Part shown: in pieces, positions 11,407-22,910 of the stretch | How positions within the stretch are numbered: the first letter of the stretch is position 1 | Layout of the letters: every line of letters starts with the position of its first letter | Source: Euptelea pleiosperma | Lineage: Eukaryota > Streptophyta > Magnoliopsida > Ranunculales > Eupteleaceae | NCBI GenBank assembly: GCA_035048495.1 | Contig: CM068552.1 | Coordinates: 27,964,154 to 28,028,153 of the forward strand | DNA length: 64,000 bases | Reading direction: 5' to 3' | Program-made: the position numbers and the translations under genes | Notes under the pieces: generated by a model | What the model saw: the letters and a program-made list of their open reading frames with translations, nothing else | What the model was told of the DNA's origin: nothing | The model's database searches: none

Positions 11407-11413
11407 GCCGTAA

Positions 11414-11660
11414 ATGTCCAATGGTTTGAAGTCTCGTCCGATCCCATTCCGGATCGGACGTTCCGGATCAGGATTTGAGCCCATAAAACAATTTTGGATC
11501 GTCTCGCCGAAGATCGCTGTTTCCCAAAGAAGACTCGCTTTGTCTCGTGCGAGATGCGCCGATAGGTCGGACCGATCCAGATCCGGATCCGGAACAGGAT
11601 CAGAGCCCACCCTATTTACCGGATGGGTCCAATTATTTGCTGAACACGACATCTAGTGGT
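11414..11660. mobile_element. GATCCGG-rich MITE-like element
   Basis: It opens with AATGGTTTGAAGTCTCG and is packed with GATCGG/GATCCGG words. An element at 48960-49152 ends with the inverse (CGAGACTTTGAACCATG) and has the same word composition, so these look like two members of one family. Confidence 0.5.
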
Positions 11661-11816
11661 ATTTCAGTAAATAATAGTCGAACTTAGGGTAGTCTTTCAC
11701 ACGCACAACTGCCACCGAAAAGTGTATACGCCAAATTTTCAAGATGACAAATGAGCCTTTACCTTAAAGTTCCACATCGCATTTCTAGAGAAAATATTTT
11801 CTGTGGCGGTGTCCTT

Positions 11817-12151
11817 CAAAATTTGAAGTCTCCCTCAAACAATTGCCATGTGGATCTGAATTAAGGACCCACTGACCTTATAGATATTTGTCACACTTCT
11901 CTGTGGACCTACATACCGAAAATCAGCTTTATCAATGATTTTTAGTGGTTACATTTTAGTATTCCAAACAAATGCTCACATTCAACGGTGGATAATCACT
12001 TTATTAAACTATTTAATTCAACGGCTAGAAATCACCGATAAAACAGATTTTTGAAATGTAGATTCATAAAGAGGTGGACCAAACATCCATAAGGTCATTA
12101 AACCTAAAAGAATAATCCACGTGAATTTTACGAGGGAGACTTGAAATTTTG
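11817..12151. mobile_element. MITE with 20-bp terminal inverted repeats
   Basis: It begins CAAAATTTGAAGTCTCCCTC and ends with the inverse of that with one mismatch (335 bp). Subterminal sequence is also inverted (TGGACCTACAT...AAAATCAG against its complement). It belongs to dispersed family A and lies about 300 bp upstream of the small gene. Confidence 0.8.
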
Positions 12152-12231
12152 AAGTCGACAGCAGACATCAAACTGGGTTTCGCTTTTCTGACCCAGAGTT
12201 TCCTCAAGTAGCGATAGAACCTTATCTACTG

Positions 12232-12400
12232 CCACGTGTCCCGTACGACCACAACCGGATTGACACATCTTCGAATCTCTATCGTCCATGACCGACACGC
12301 GTTTTGTACTGATCCACTTTCCTACCTGACTCCTCTATTTAACGCCGTTACAACAAGAAGAAAAGGAAAGGCCTCTCTCTCTCTCTCTCTCTCCTCTCTC
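12232..12400 (+). promoter_or_regulatory. Putative promoter and 5' leader of the 99-aa gene
   Basis: A G-box (CCACGTGTC, 12232-12240) is followed by a TATA-like CTATTTAA (12335-12342) and a CT repeat in the likely leader (about 12371-12400), a common plant promoter layout. The ATG is at 12450. G-boxes are bound by bZIP and bHLH factors; use of this site is inference. Confidence 0.5.
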
Positions 12401-12449
12401 GATTTTGCTGTTTTTTTAAGTTTTGGGTTTGAAAGTTGAAACAAAAAGA

Positions 12450-14622
12450 ATGGAAAAATCTACAGGAAGTCAAATTGAAAGAAAATCATCAATTGAAAGT
12501 GAGCCAAGGACGCTTACTATCCATCAAATCCAATTTGCAAGGGTTGGCACATTATATTTAATTTTTATTTATTTTCCCCCCTTTTTTTTAATTTTTTTTG
12601 TTCAAACTATTCTCTCTTTTTATTTTTTATTTTTTTTGTTCAAGCTATTCTCTCTCTCTCTCTTAATTTTGCTAACTTGAGTTAATTGCAGGAGGCAGCT
12701 ATGTATATAGTGAATAACAAGAGCATTGAAGAAGCAATGAGTATTTTCACAAAGGTAATGATCTAAGAACACTGATTTTTTATTACATTTTAGTGAAACA
12801 TATGGAAATATTTGTTGCTCAATCAGTTTCTTTTACTTAGAAGAATGACATGGGACAGGGTATGGTGAATTGCTCTAAACTACGGTATGCGTCGTCCCGT
12901 GTCTCCGTATGTGCATACAACAAATTTGATTAAATGCACATGTGGTCTTTTTCGAATTCTGGGTATTTTAGAATGCGATTACATTATTTTCTTGCATGAA
13001 ATTGACCATGTGAAACGATAATTAAGCCTTACGTCGTCCTCAAGATTAACTTTACTAATGACCAATATTTTTTATTGTTCTAAACTGTTAAACGATTTCG
13101 TTTGTCGTATTATGTCAGGATTTATGAATGTAATTGTTGTAGTTCATCATGATGTTTATATTGTCGTACTCTGTCGGGATTTAATTTATAGTCTTAATAT
13201 TAATAATATTTTGTATTGTTTTATCTATTTAATTTTCTGATGTTTTACCAAAATTACTATCGATGTTTATGACAAATACCAAATTATATCAGTTTTGAAT
13301 ATTTTACATGTATATATGGAATCTGGCCCCAAAATACATGTTTTACTTAATAAATACTATCTTAAATTTTGTGCCTAAGCTGTCTAATTTCAGAGTAATT
13401 TAGAATCTCAGTTAACGTTTTAGAACTTTATGTTTTCATTTAGAGTTTGTAATTGTAGATGCACTATTCTTGGTAATAATTAATTTTTTAAAATAACCAA
13501 CTTCTAAGAAAGAGAGCTTTTTTTTCAAAATAGCTCTTTCGACATTTTGGTTATTTTGCGTTGGAGAGATATTTGGCAGGTAAATTAAAATTTTTGAATG
13601 AAAATGTTTTCAAGGTGATACGAGTCGGGCAATTGTCACAAATCTTGCTACATTTTTTTGGTAAATCCCCATTTCATTATGGTTTACTATTTATTAATTT
13701 ACAAATAATATAAACACTAAATAAATCCCTACCTGTTATAGTGGGAGGTGTAAAATTTTGTAATTTTTCTTCCTTAGTTCCTTAGCCCTTTCAATCACAT
13801 TATCCAAGAGGATACTCACATTATCCAAGAGGATACTATGGAAGTAAAAAATTAGAAAAATAGAGGAATGCTAACATGCACCGCAAAAGATCCGACATCT
13901 AATTCAAATCCATTATAGCACCTATGGGTACATAAGAAATGTATTGAAGCGATTCTTTTAAATGAATAGATCCGATTGCAACTTCAAATATAGTACCTGT
14001 GTGTGTGTGTGTGTGTTCCATTATAGCACTTATGGGTACATAAGAAATGTATTGAAACGATTCTTTTAAATGAATAGATCCGATTGCAACTTTGAAGTAC
14101 CTGTGTGTGTGTGTGTGTTCCATTATAGCACTTATGGGTACATAAGAAATGTATTGAAGCGATTCTTTTAAATGAATAGATCCGATTGCAACTTTGAATA
14201 TAGTACCTGTGTGTGTGTGTGCGTGTGTGTGTGTGTTGGGTTGTAATTATTATTGGTTTTCCAGTCTTTGAAGAAATGCTTATAAAACTCCAACTAACTT
14301 TACAGGAAAAGACGGAATAAATTTATCTAGAATATTTTAAGGTAATTAAGTGAAATTACATTCTCAAAAGTCCTTTTCATGGGAGGAATTCTGATATTGG
14401 TCACAAATATAAATTGATTTTATGTAATATGGATTACTAGCTATTGATTTTCATGGAGGTTGATTGTGATGGATGAAGGGTTTGGAGCCAGTGCGGAGTG
14501 CTACTAGGCAGAAAGGATATGCTACCATAAATTCAACTGAAGAAAGCGATTTCATTCCAGATCAAATACGGCTTCCACCTCTTCTCAAAGGGTTAAGGGA
14601 TGTGGTCTCTGCACCATTTTAG
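12450..14622 (+). CDS. Conserved-looking small plant protein, 99 aa, three exons
   Basis: Exons are 12450-12542, 12692-12754 and 14479-14622; both introns are GT-AG and fall between codons (phase 0). The product has 31+21+47 residues. Exon 1 ends HQIQFAR, exon 2 reads EAAMYIVNNKSIEEAMSIFTK and exon 3 begins GLEPVRSATR and ends DVVSAPF before TAG. The central segment is an amphipathic helix candidate; I see no signal peptide, membrane segment or catalytic motif. The ORF with a TTG start upstream was replaced by the first ATG, which follows the CT-rich leader. The architecture and intact splice sites look like a real, selected gene amid TE debris. I believe similar short proteins exist in other angiosperms but do not know their function and name none. 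Intron 2 (1.7 kb) holds a tandem repeat. Confidence 0.75.
13911..14243. repeat. Three-copy VNTR with TG tracts in intron 2
   Basis: Units start at 13911, 14019 and 14121 (periods 108 and 102 bp). Each reads CATTATAGCA...TATGGGTACATAAGAAATG...CCGATTGCAACTT and ends in a (TG)n tract of different length. A separate short duplication (TCACATTATCCAAGAGGATA) lies at 13794-13838. Confidence 0.9.
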
Positions 14623-15289
14623 GTGGTTTTTTGGGTTTTTGAATAGCCTTCTACTTTAGATTAGTAAGGCCACATGTGTATGGGATGGAAAATTTTCATC
14701 GATATAGCCTATATATGCGTTTTTTTGTGCAGAGAGTTCAACTTTTAAATAAGTATATGAGGGATTAGCAGAATACAAAGAAAATGCAGTATAGATGTTT
14801 GAAACATGAAAATTTATGTATTAGAATTGTAAAATAGCATGTAATTAATCTCTTTCATGTCATTACACAATTCATATTAGGAGGTCCAAATGGGATGAAG
14901 CTCTTAAGCTCACTAAACCATGAGGTCACATGTTCAATACTAACTCACCCAACAAAATAGAAGTCAACAAAAGACTTAAAGATGGTAATATTTAGTAATT
15001 CCATTTTTTAACAGATCTGATTAATTTTCAAGATGATTAGATTTCTTATTGCAAAGTTAAATAACTAGTAAGTTGGTATAAGATAGAATTGGATCTAACA
15101 AGTGGGGAAAATGTGTTTAATTTTGAGGAATAGGCCATGAAATGGGGTTGATCCAGGTCAGATCTAGGCAAATCGAGATTCAAAATATAATTTTGACCAT
15201 GCTGATCGAACTGGATTTGGATCTCGATCTTATTACAAAAATTATGAATATGTTAAAAAAATTATATTCAAATAAATTTTAGAAATTAT
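14623..15289. other. Downstream of the small gene, no further gene
   Basis: This probably contains the 3' UTR of the small gene in its first part. The remainder is AT-rich and non-coding. Confidence 0.5.
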
Positions 15290-15765
15290 ATGTAATTGAG
15301 TCTAACTCAGAAGCGTGTAATTGCTTCATCGATGATAGTTGGAGCCTCTTACAAAGGTGAGTCCAAGGGACTACGGACAATACACTACCTTCGAGATTCA
15401 ACAAGTCAAACCCAATCTAAATCTCAATAAGGTTGTGATTCCATCAGAGATTAATGTACAAATCCCCTTTACAAATTACCCAATATAAGAATGAAATAAC
15501 AAGTTTAAATTGTTCAATTAAGACAATATTTTAAATCGCTCGAATTTTGATTCAAATAAAAGCAAAATAGCAAACCCAAAACTAAGTAAATAACAGATAT
15601 ATAAATCATAACTCTAGGAGTCTCTAGACTTGTTTTATTGAGACAACCTTGTTTGAATCACTTTAAAACTTTTTGGGGTGTGCTCCAAGTGTTCATTTAT
15701 TTTAGCTCCTTGGTGGCATTATATAGATCACCTATGTATAACTAATAATTTACATATTATCCTTA
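15290..15765 (+). repeat. Dispersed repeat shared with 34955-35775
   Basis: Shared words include AAGGGACTAC, AATATAAGAATGAAATAAC, GAGTCTCTAGACTT and CTCCAAGTGTTCATT. The other copy is interrupted by a MITE at 35250-35609, which makes this one a natural reference for the empty site. Family unknown. Confidence 0.7.
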
Positions 15766-15987
15766 AATAAACTTTAGTTAATTATATAACTCTCAGTTGC
15801 ATTAATTTTGCAATTTTGTTTTCTTTAAGTAACTTACATATGAGAAAAAATAAATCACATGAAAATATTTTGCAACATGTCAAAGTTTATCAAGGTGCTC
15901 AGTGAACTATATCTTGAACTAAGCAACTCATGTAACAAACCAGACTTGTTATACATAATAATTTCATTTTTAGCTTTGATGCCTCTT

Positions 15988-16821
15988 GGAGATGTACTGA
16001 GATGTACGAGCATGACCGGGCTATGCCGGGCAATATACTGGAAGGTATGGGCATGGGTAGGAGGACTAGGCAAGGTGCCTAAGTCATGATGAGGGTTTTG
16101 GGTTTGGAAGCTTCACACGTGAGTCAAGGATCTGTAATACGTATTGCGAGGATCATGGAGACGAATCTCGAGGAATGTAGAACTCGGGGAGTACACTTGG
16201 GCTCAACTTTTGATGTTTCATTTTTAAGGCCCATTTGGAGCCCGTTATACTCTTTAGGGAAGATGTGTGTGTCCTGACCTTCCTCATGGCCAAGGTGGCC
16301 ATCAATTGGGACATCCCTGGAGTGATCCAGGGCCGGGGGGCTTAGGCAACCTAGAGGGGGTGATCTAAGTTTCCCTTGACATCGACATGTCTTGGGACAG
16401 TATTTGGCACATGGTGTGCTGGCACTGCGGGTCCGATCGGTTCGGAGGTTTACGCTGTTGTGCCCTCTCGCTAGGCGCTATGGATGACTCCTGGGTTGTG
16501 AGGACGGATTGAGCTATCCCTTGCGATGTACTGCTCGGGTGTGCTAGAGATTGGTGCTCAGTGCTCCTAGGCCGAGTTACCTTGGTAGTGTAGCGTGATC
16601 GACACAGAATGTGGCGACACTGTGTCCGAATGGAACAATTCTTGGATGGCCCGATGTGTAGCTTGATTGGATCGAGCATGGATGAGATGGCTGACTAGTC
16701 AGGCGTTCAAGGAACCCTGGTGACTGTGGGAACCCTATGAGCAGGACAAGAGTCATGCGTGACTCAATGAAGGAAATTGTAGGCCAACTAGGCAAGGCTT
16801 GGCATGGGCCTCAGAATGAGT
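15988..16821 (+). mobile_element. 5' LTR (left piece) of the non-coding LTR element
   Basis: It matches 31650-32480 of the complete 3' LTR, starting at GGAGATGTA. About 115 bp of the LTR start are missing at the left. The rest of this LTR continues at 29479-29577 after the Tekay insertion. About 28 bp of LTR sequence present near 32480-32505 are absent at the junction, so a small deletion occurred on the left side of the insertion. Confidence 0.8.
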
Positions 16822-17065
16822 CAATATTACAGTAGACATTTTATAATACTTTGAACATTATATGTATGTCATTTTAAAGGTCTCAATAATAGCTTTCTAT
16901 CGGTATCAAGTTTGTCCAAATCGGACGTGCGAGTCAAAAGTTATTGTGTTTAGTTCTGGGCAACATTTTAAGTTTTTATTAAAATTTGAAAAAAAAAAAA
17001 AAGCTAATTTTCAAAATTATAGTCCCACATCAGATAGGAATGAGAAGTTCTGAGTTTTCAACCTC

Positions 17066-17073
17066 TATAAATA
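17066..17073 (+). promoter_or_regulatory. LTR TATA box
   Basis: TATAAATA in the 5' LTR, conserved in the 3' LTR at 27693-27700, the expected core promoter for genomic RNA. Use is inferred from motif and conservation. Confidence 0.6.
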
Positions 17074-17913
17074 CAAGGCCATGCCTTGAGAAAATTACAT
17101 CAATTTGGGTATTTGCATTCTAACCCTTGAGGTAAGAATATTTGCAAAAAACTAGAAGAAATTCTAGAAAATTCCTAAGAATTTCTGAAAATATTCAGGG
17201 TCCTTTGAAAAGTTTTTATGGGGCCTACTGCCTCGAGATTCACATCATACGAGGTTCAAAGATTTTGGATTCTAGCGTATTCACTTGTAAGTACATAGTT
17301 ATTTATTTTATGCCTATATTTATTTAATTAATTAATTATTTAATTAATTAATTATTATTATTTAATTAATTATTTATTTATTTAATTGATTAATTATTAT
17401 TTATTTATTTATTTATAAATATTATTTTTATTTTTATTTTGTTTGAAATAGTAGAAAATTCATAGAATATTGTAGAAAAATTCTAAAAAAATTTATTATT
17501 TTTGGAGAAAATGTCTGAAAATGTTATTCTTGTTATCTATTAAATTTTAGCAAGGAAAAATCCCAATTCTTGTATTTTCTACATAAAATGTGTAAATACA
17601 TTGATAATTTTTGTAATCTTAAAAGCATGAAATTATGATAGATGAGGACATGTGTAATCTATTTAGTTGGATGAAGTCATGTTCAAATTCATTTAAAATG
17701 AGATATATGCATTTTTCATCCGTTTTATGTATTCGCTTTCTAAGATATTAATAGGGCTTAAATGTTCTTATTTTTAGTTTAAAAATACAAAAATATGAAT
17801 GCTATACATGTAAAGATGTTTCTACAAACATTATTATTTTATACACATAAATACGATTAAGGACATGAATAAGAACGTGATTGGGAATGTAGAATATCAT
17901 ATTAGTTTGAATC

Positions 17914-18063
17914 AGGCGTTGTCTCATTTCTTTGAGACCCCTTGGGGTTTTAGTCCCCTAAAGCATCAGGCGTTGTCTTATTTCCTTAAGACCCCTTGGG
18001 GTTCCAGTCCCCTAAAGAAGAGGCGTTGTCTCATTCATAAGACCCCTCAGGTATTTATACCTA
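17914..18063 (+). repeat. Three tandem 53-54 bp units in the LTR
   Basis: Units begin AGGCGTTGTC at 17914, 17968 and 18021. The first two contain ACCCCTTGGGGTT followed by AGTCCCCTAAAG, which can pair internally. The third is degenerate. The same three units occur in the 3' LTR from about 28516. Confidence 0.85.
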
Positions 18064-18874
18064 AAAGAAAATTAGGAAATCCAGAGAGAGGATACCTAAT
18101 GAAACAATTAGTGTGCACATTAGGGAGTTTACTTGTGGACTAGAAGTGTTGACATTGTACACTAGGACCGATGGAATGTTGGTATGGAATACATCAGAAT
18201 TGATAGTTTGACTTTATAAAAATGGTCACGGGTATTCTGATAAGAGAAAGGTTGACTGTTATATGAAAAGTCTTCATTGTATTCGAAGTTATACGTAAGT
18301 AATTGATAGAGAATTGAGTTTTATCGAATTACATGTGAAATTCATTTGCGAATCGTATTTGTTTTAAAATAAACAAAAGTCGCTGATTTAAGTGGTTTTA
18401 CTGTATGAGGAATATACTTACTGGGCCCTGGCTCATCGTTTTAAAATGTTTTGTTTTCAGAAAAGATAAGGAAAGTTGGTCTGATGCTTCCAGCATTTCT
18501 GTTGATAGACTTGTGCTAGAGACGATATTATATTTTGTTTAATTCTTCTATCTTGTAGAAGGATACATGAGTTATGTAGGTCGTTTGACCGTTTAGTAAC
18601 ATGTATTTGGGAGTACGATATATATACAATGTTTTCTTTTAGATTGGCATATTACGGTTTTGTTTGATGTAAGAGATCCTCTAACATTATTAATGTGTCA
18701 ATGAAGTGCGTTTCGTTTTACGATTGTTTAAACATGGAAAAAAAAATTATCGATGTATTTCCGCTGCATCGTGATACCAGTTTTGTTTAACTGTGCGTTT
18801 GTATATTCAGATCGCGCCTCAAGATACTAGAAAGGTCGATATGACCAAATATCGAATTTGGGGGTGTGACAGCT

Positions 18875-18886
18875 TGGTATCAGAGC
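18875..18886 (+). promoter_or_regulatory. Primer-binding site, tRNA-Met type
   Basis: TGGTATCAGAGC starts four bases after the LTR end. This is the standard complement to the 3' end of plant initiator tRNA-Met used to prime minus-strand synthesis. Confidence 0.9.
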
Positions 18887-19082
18887 TTTAGGTTACTAGT
18901 CCTCGGAAACATAGTAACTTAGCCAAATTGAATAATACATTTTCATCAAATCGTATATTAATTAAGATCATAATACGACCTTACGAATGAAGAACTAACA
19001 AGATAATCATAATACGATTCCTTGTTATTTTTAAAATTATTTATTGTGCAGGTCCCTAACTCGTCCTTTTGTTATAAAGGCA

Positions 19083-19995
19083 ATGAGAAGTGGAAGAGGA
19101 AGAGGTAAGAATACCTCACGTACGCCTACTCTAGAGACAGGTGCAGAGGCTCAGTTAGCTGACGTTTACGCGACTTTAGGTCATATCACTGCTGCCTTGG
19201 ATCGACATGTTCAGGAGGTTTGTCCCGAGCCAGCTCGTGCTCGCCCGGACGATAGTTTGCGAGAGTTCCAACGACTATGAGCGTCGGAGTTCAGAGGTCT
19301 TCCTGAACCAATGGAAGCCGAGGGGTGGTTACGTGAGGTAGATAGGATTTTTCGGGCTATGAGATGCCCTGAGGACCGTAAGGTGGAGTTGGCCACCTTT
19401 ATGTTGAAGGGCGATGCTATGACTTGGTGGGACATGGTGCGTTCCGTGAGAGACGATGTGGTCCTCACATGGGAAGAGTTTAGGGGACTATTTCTGGAGA
19501 AGTACTTCCCCATTTCTGTTCGAGATCAGCTCGAGGTAGACTTCTTGGCCCTCGAGCAGGGTTCCATGACTGTGACATAGTATGTGACCCAGTTTGATCG
19601 TTTGGCAGCTTATGCACCACACATCATCTCGACCGAGGAAAGAAATGCGAAGAGATTTCAGGCGGGCCTCAAGTCTAGAATTAGGAGGATGATTGTGGGT
19701 CAGTTGATTCATGTGTATGCCACCACCGTAGAGATGGCATTGGCGCTGGAAAAGGATACCAGCGATTTCCTGAAGGATCGTACAGATCCTAAGGGAAATG
19801 GTCGAGTTGCACCTACTGCTTCCCAGAGATATTCGGATTTAGCTAAGAAGTCGAAGTTATCTGTTCCTACTATTGCTGCACACCCGATCAACTCTGCCCC
19901 TCCTAATCAGATTGCGCGAGCAGATAGGCGTTGTTACAACTGCAATGGTGTAGGACACTTATAGAGGCACTGCCCTCGTGCACCATATCAGAAGC
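19083..19995 (+). pseudogene. Tekay gag, with in-frame stops
   Basis: ATG at 19083 (MRSGRGRGK). The retrotransposon gag core follows (EAEGWLREVDRIFR at about 19315, LKGDAMTWWD at about 19405, FLEKYFP). A CCHC zinc knuckle lies at about 19930-19975 (CYNCNGVGH, ending in C after a stop). The same frame is broken by TGA at 19278, TAG at 19578 and TAG at 19962. The second lies where related gags have Gln, suggesting CAG to TAG decay. Gag would form the virus-like particle; this copy cannot make a full product without readthrough. Confidence 0.85.
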
Positions 19996-19999
19996 CTAC

Positions 20000-20700
20000 G
20001 GGCAATACTCAGAGGCGGAATATACCTGAGCGAGTCTTTGTCATTACACAGCAGGATACGAGTGCATCCAAGAATGTGGTAGAATGTACTCTTCTGATCT
20101 CACACTTGTATGCTAAAGTGTTGATTGATTCGGGTTCTACCCATTCTTTTGTATCTATTACATTTGCATATGCTTTAGGCTTTTAATTCGAGTCATTAGA
20201 TTTTACGCTTACTATATCTACACCTCTAGGAGGGAACTGTATTGTAGATCAAATGTGTAAGAATTGTTTGATTCAGATAGGGGATCATGATTTGACTGCT
20301 GACTTGATCCTATTAGAGATGACGGATTTTGACGTTATTCTCAGGATAGACTAGCTGTCAGCATATCATGCGACAGTGGATTGTTATGCGAAGAGGGTGA
20401 CGTTCCAGATACCGGGACAGCCTCCTTTTCAGTTTGTGGATGCAAAATTATCACCCCATGCATCAGTAGTATCGGCCTTACGTGTTTATAAGAAACGTCG
20501 GGCCGATTGTACTAGTTTCCTTGCCCTTCTAGAGGGGGAAGAGAGCAAGAGGGTACAAGTGGAGCAGATTCCTATAGTTAGTGAGTTCATGGATATCTTT
20601 CCAGAGGAACTACCAGGATTGCCTCCAAAAAGAGAAGTTGAGTTTTCCATTGAGCTTATGCCAGGGACTTCACCTCTTTCTAAGGCGCCATAAAGAATGG
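20000..20700 (+). pseudogene. Tekay aspartic protease region, with stops
   Basis: The same frame as gag continues. The aspartic protease active site reads VLIDSGSTHSF near 20120-20150. Stops occur at 20184 (TAA), near 20352 (TAG) and at 20691 (TAA). FPEELPGLPPKREVEFSIEL, the usual linker into reverse transcriptase, lies at about 20598-20660. Confidence 0.85.
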
Positions 20701-21486
20701 CACCTGCAGAGCTCAAAGAACTGAAGATTCAGGTGGAAGACTTAGGATCTAAGGGCTTCATAAGACCAAGTGTCTCCCCTTGGGGCGCTCCGGTCCTGTT
20801 CGTGAAGAAGAAAGACGGGTTCCCTGAGGATGTGCATCGACTACAGACAAATCAACAAGGTCACGGTGAAGAATAAATATCCTTTGCCGCGGATTGATGA
20901 TCTGTTTGACCAGTTGAGGGAAGCCCATTACTTTTCGAAGATAGACTTGAGGTCTGGGTATCATCAACTTAGAGTGAAAGATGAGGATATCTCGAAGACA
21001 GCATTTCAGACACGGTATGGCCATTATGAATTTCTAGTCATGCCATTCGGATTGACGAATACTCCAGCTGCATTCATGGATCTGATGAACTGGATCTTCC
21101 GATTGTACCTCGATCATTTCATCATCGTCTTTATTGATGATATCCTGATCTACTCACGGACTCAAGAAGAGCATGAGCGGCATCTGCGAGTAGCCCTACA
21201 GACGTTGAGAGATCATCGACTCTATGCTAAGTTCAGTAAATGTGAATTCTGGCAAGAGGATGTAAAGTTCTTGGGTCATGTTATTTCTGGGGAGAGAATC
21301 TCAATTGATCCGTCGAAGGTTGAAGCAGTGTTGAACTGGGAGCCGCCGAGCAGTGTTACTAAAATTCGGAGTTTTCTGGGTTTGGCGGGCTACTATCGGA
21401 GGTTCATTGATGGATTCTCCAGCATTGCTACCCCATTGACACACCTCACACGGAAGGATGTAAAGTTCGAGTGGGACGAAAAGTAG
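20701..21486 (+). pseudogene. Tekay reverse transcriptase, frameshifted
   Basis: It starts with [10 protein letters not shown] and [21 protein letters not shown] one-base insertion near 20820 shifts the frame just before [10 protein letters not shown] (20830). From there a 218-codon open run holds [12 protein letters not shown], the FIDDILIYS catalytic motif (standing for YxDD) and [15 protein letters not shown] closes it at 21484. All central catalytic Asp residues are visible; the frameshift and stop disable it. Confidence 0.9.
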
Positions 21487-21915
21487 TGTTCTTCTACCTT
21501 TGAAGAGCTGAAGACTCGTCTAACTACTTCACCTATTTTGACAATTCCGTCCGATGAGGGGGGCTTTGTCATTTACAGTGATGCATCATTGAAGGGACTA
21601 GGTTGTGTCTTGATGCAGAATGGGAAGGTGATCACTTATGCTTCGAGACAGTTGAAGATTCATTAGCAAAATTACCCTACCCACGACCTTGAGCTTGCAG
21701 TAGTTATCTTTGCGCTCAAGATTTGGCGTCATTACCCCTACGGTGAGAAGTTCGAGCTTTATTCTGATCACAAGAGCTTGAAATATATTTTCACTCAGAG
21801 GGAGCTGAACATGAGGCAGAGACGATGGATGGAGTTCCTAAAGGACTATGACTTCACTCTCCAGTACCACCCAGGCAAGGCTAATGTCGTGGCAGATGCA
21901 CTGAGTCGAAAATAG
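21487..21915 (+). pseudogene. Tekay RNase H, with stops
   Basis: In frame with the reverse transcriptase: VIYSDASLKGLGCVLMQ, ASRQLK, then a TAG at about 21664 before [10 protein letters not shown], then [14 protein letters not shown] and [16 protein letters not shown], the classic end of retroelement RNase H. A TAG follows at 21913. Confidence 0.9.
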
Positions 21916-22023
21916 AGTGGGACTATATTTTGCCTTTTGGGCTAGGAGGTAGAATGGCCGGATGCTGAGGGGGACCGTGAACCTCAGATTTCGACACAGT
22001 ACCCCAAGATCCTTGTCTCACAC

Positions 22024-22910
22024 TTGGTGGTCGAACCCTCTTTGGTTAGAAGGATTATAGAGGCACAGCATGGGAAGGGAGGGTCTGATGCCGTCCGTCA
22101 TACTATCTCGAAGGAGGAGTGGACTTTGCACTCAGATGGCAGTCTAAGGTACCGTGAGAGATTGTGGGTACCTGAAGACAATGATGACCTGAAACGAGAG
22201 ATTCTCGATGAGGCTCACTATACTCGTTACACAATACATCCAGGCAGCTCTAAGATGTACCAAGACTTACGTAGGCAGTTTTGGTGGAATAACATGAAGA
22301 GGGAGATTGCTCAATATGTGTCGAGATGCCTAACATGTCAGCAGATCAAGGTAGAGCATCAGAATCAGGAGGCACTCTGCAGCCTCTACCTATCCCAGAG
22401 TGGAAGTGGGATAATGTGCCAATGGATTTTGTGATGGGTCTACCTAAGACTCGTCAGAACCATGACTCCATTTGGGTAATCGTGGACAGATTGACGAAGT
22501 CTGCTCATTTTTTTGCTGTCAAAGCCACTCACAGTGTTGATGATCTGAGCAGATTGTACGTCAAAGAGATTGTCAAACTACACGGTACCCCAATCTCCAT
22601 TGTGTCTGATAGAGATCCGAAGTTTACCTCGAAGTTCTGGAAGAGTTTTCAGAGTGCCTTCGGGACAAAGTTGAATTTTAGTTAAGCTTTTCACCCTCAA
22701 ACAGACGGGCAGACAGAGAGAGTGAATCAAATCTTGGAAGATTTACTCAGAGCTTGTATAATGGACTTTAAGGGCAGTTGGGAGGATCACTTGCCACTTG
22801 TGGAGTTCGCATACAATAATAGTCATCAGTCGAGCATCGGCATAGCACCCTATGAGGCTCTGTACGGAAGGCCTTGTAGATCTCCAGTGTGCTGGGCAGA
22901 GGTTGGAGAG
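22024..22910 (+). pseudogene. Tekay integrase, N-terminal part (interrupted)
   Basis: The zinc-binding region includes HPGSSKMYQDLRRQFWW and CLTCQQIK. A frameshift near 22350-22380 moves the frame. The catalytic core then has MDFVMGLP, VSDRDPKF and TDGQTERVNQ, giving the D, D, E residues, with a TAA at 22683-22685. The frame stops at VGE (22910) where another element has inserted; it resumes at 26833 with ISLLGPEVV. Confidence 0.9.

Larger units (their letters stand above)
16822..18871 (+). repeat. 5' LTR of the Tekay element
   Basis: It aligns with the 3' LTR from its base 21 (CAATATTA) to the shared end GGGGGTGTGACA. In the stretch 17860-18145 versus 28462-28747 I count by eye about ten differences. 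It contains a TATAAATA box (17066-17073), TTAATTA simple repeats (17310-17415) of different length from the 3' copy, and three hairpin-prone tandem units (17914-18063). Confidence 0.9.
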
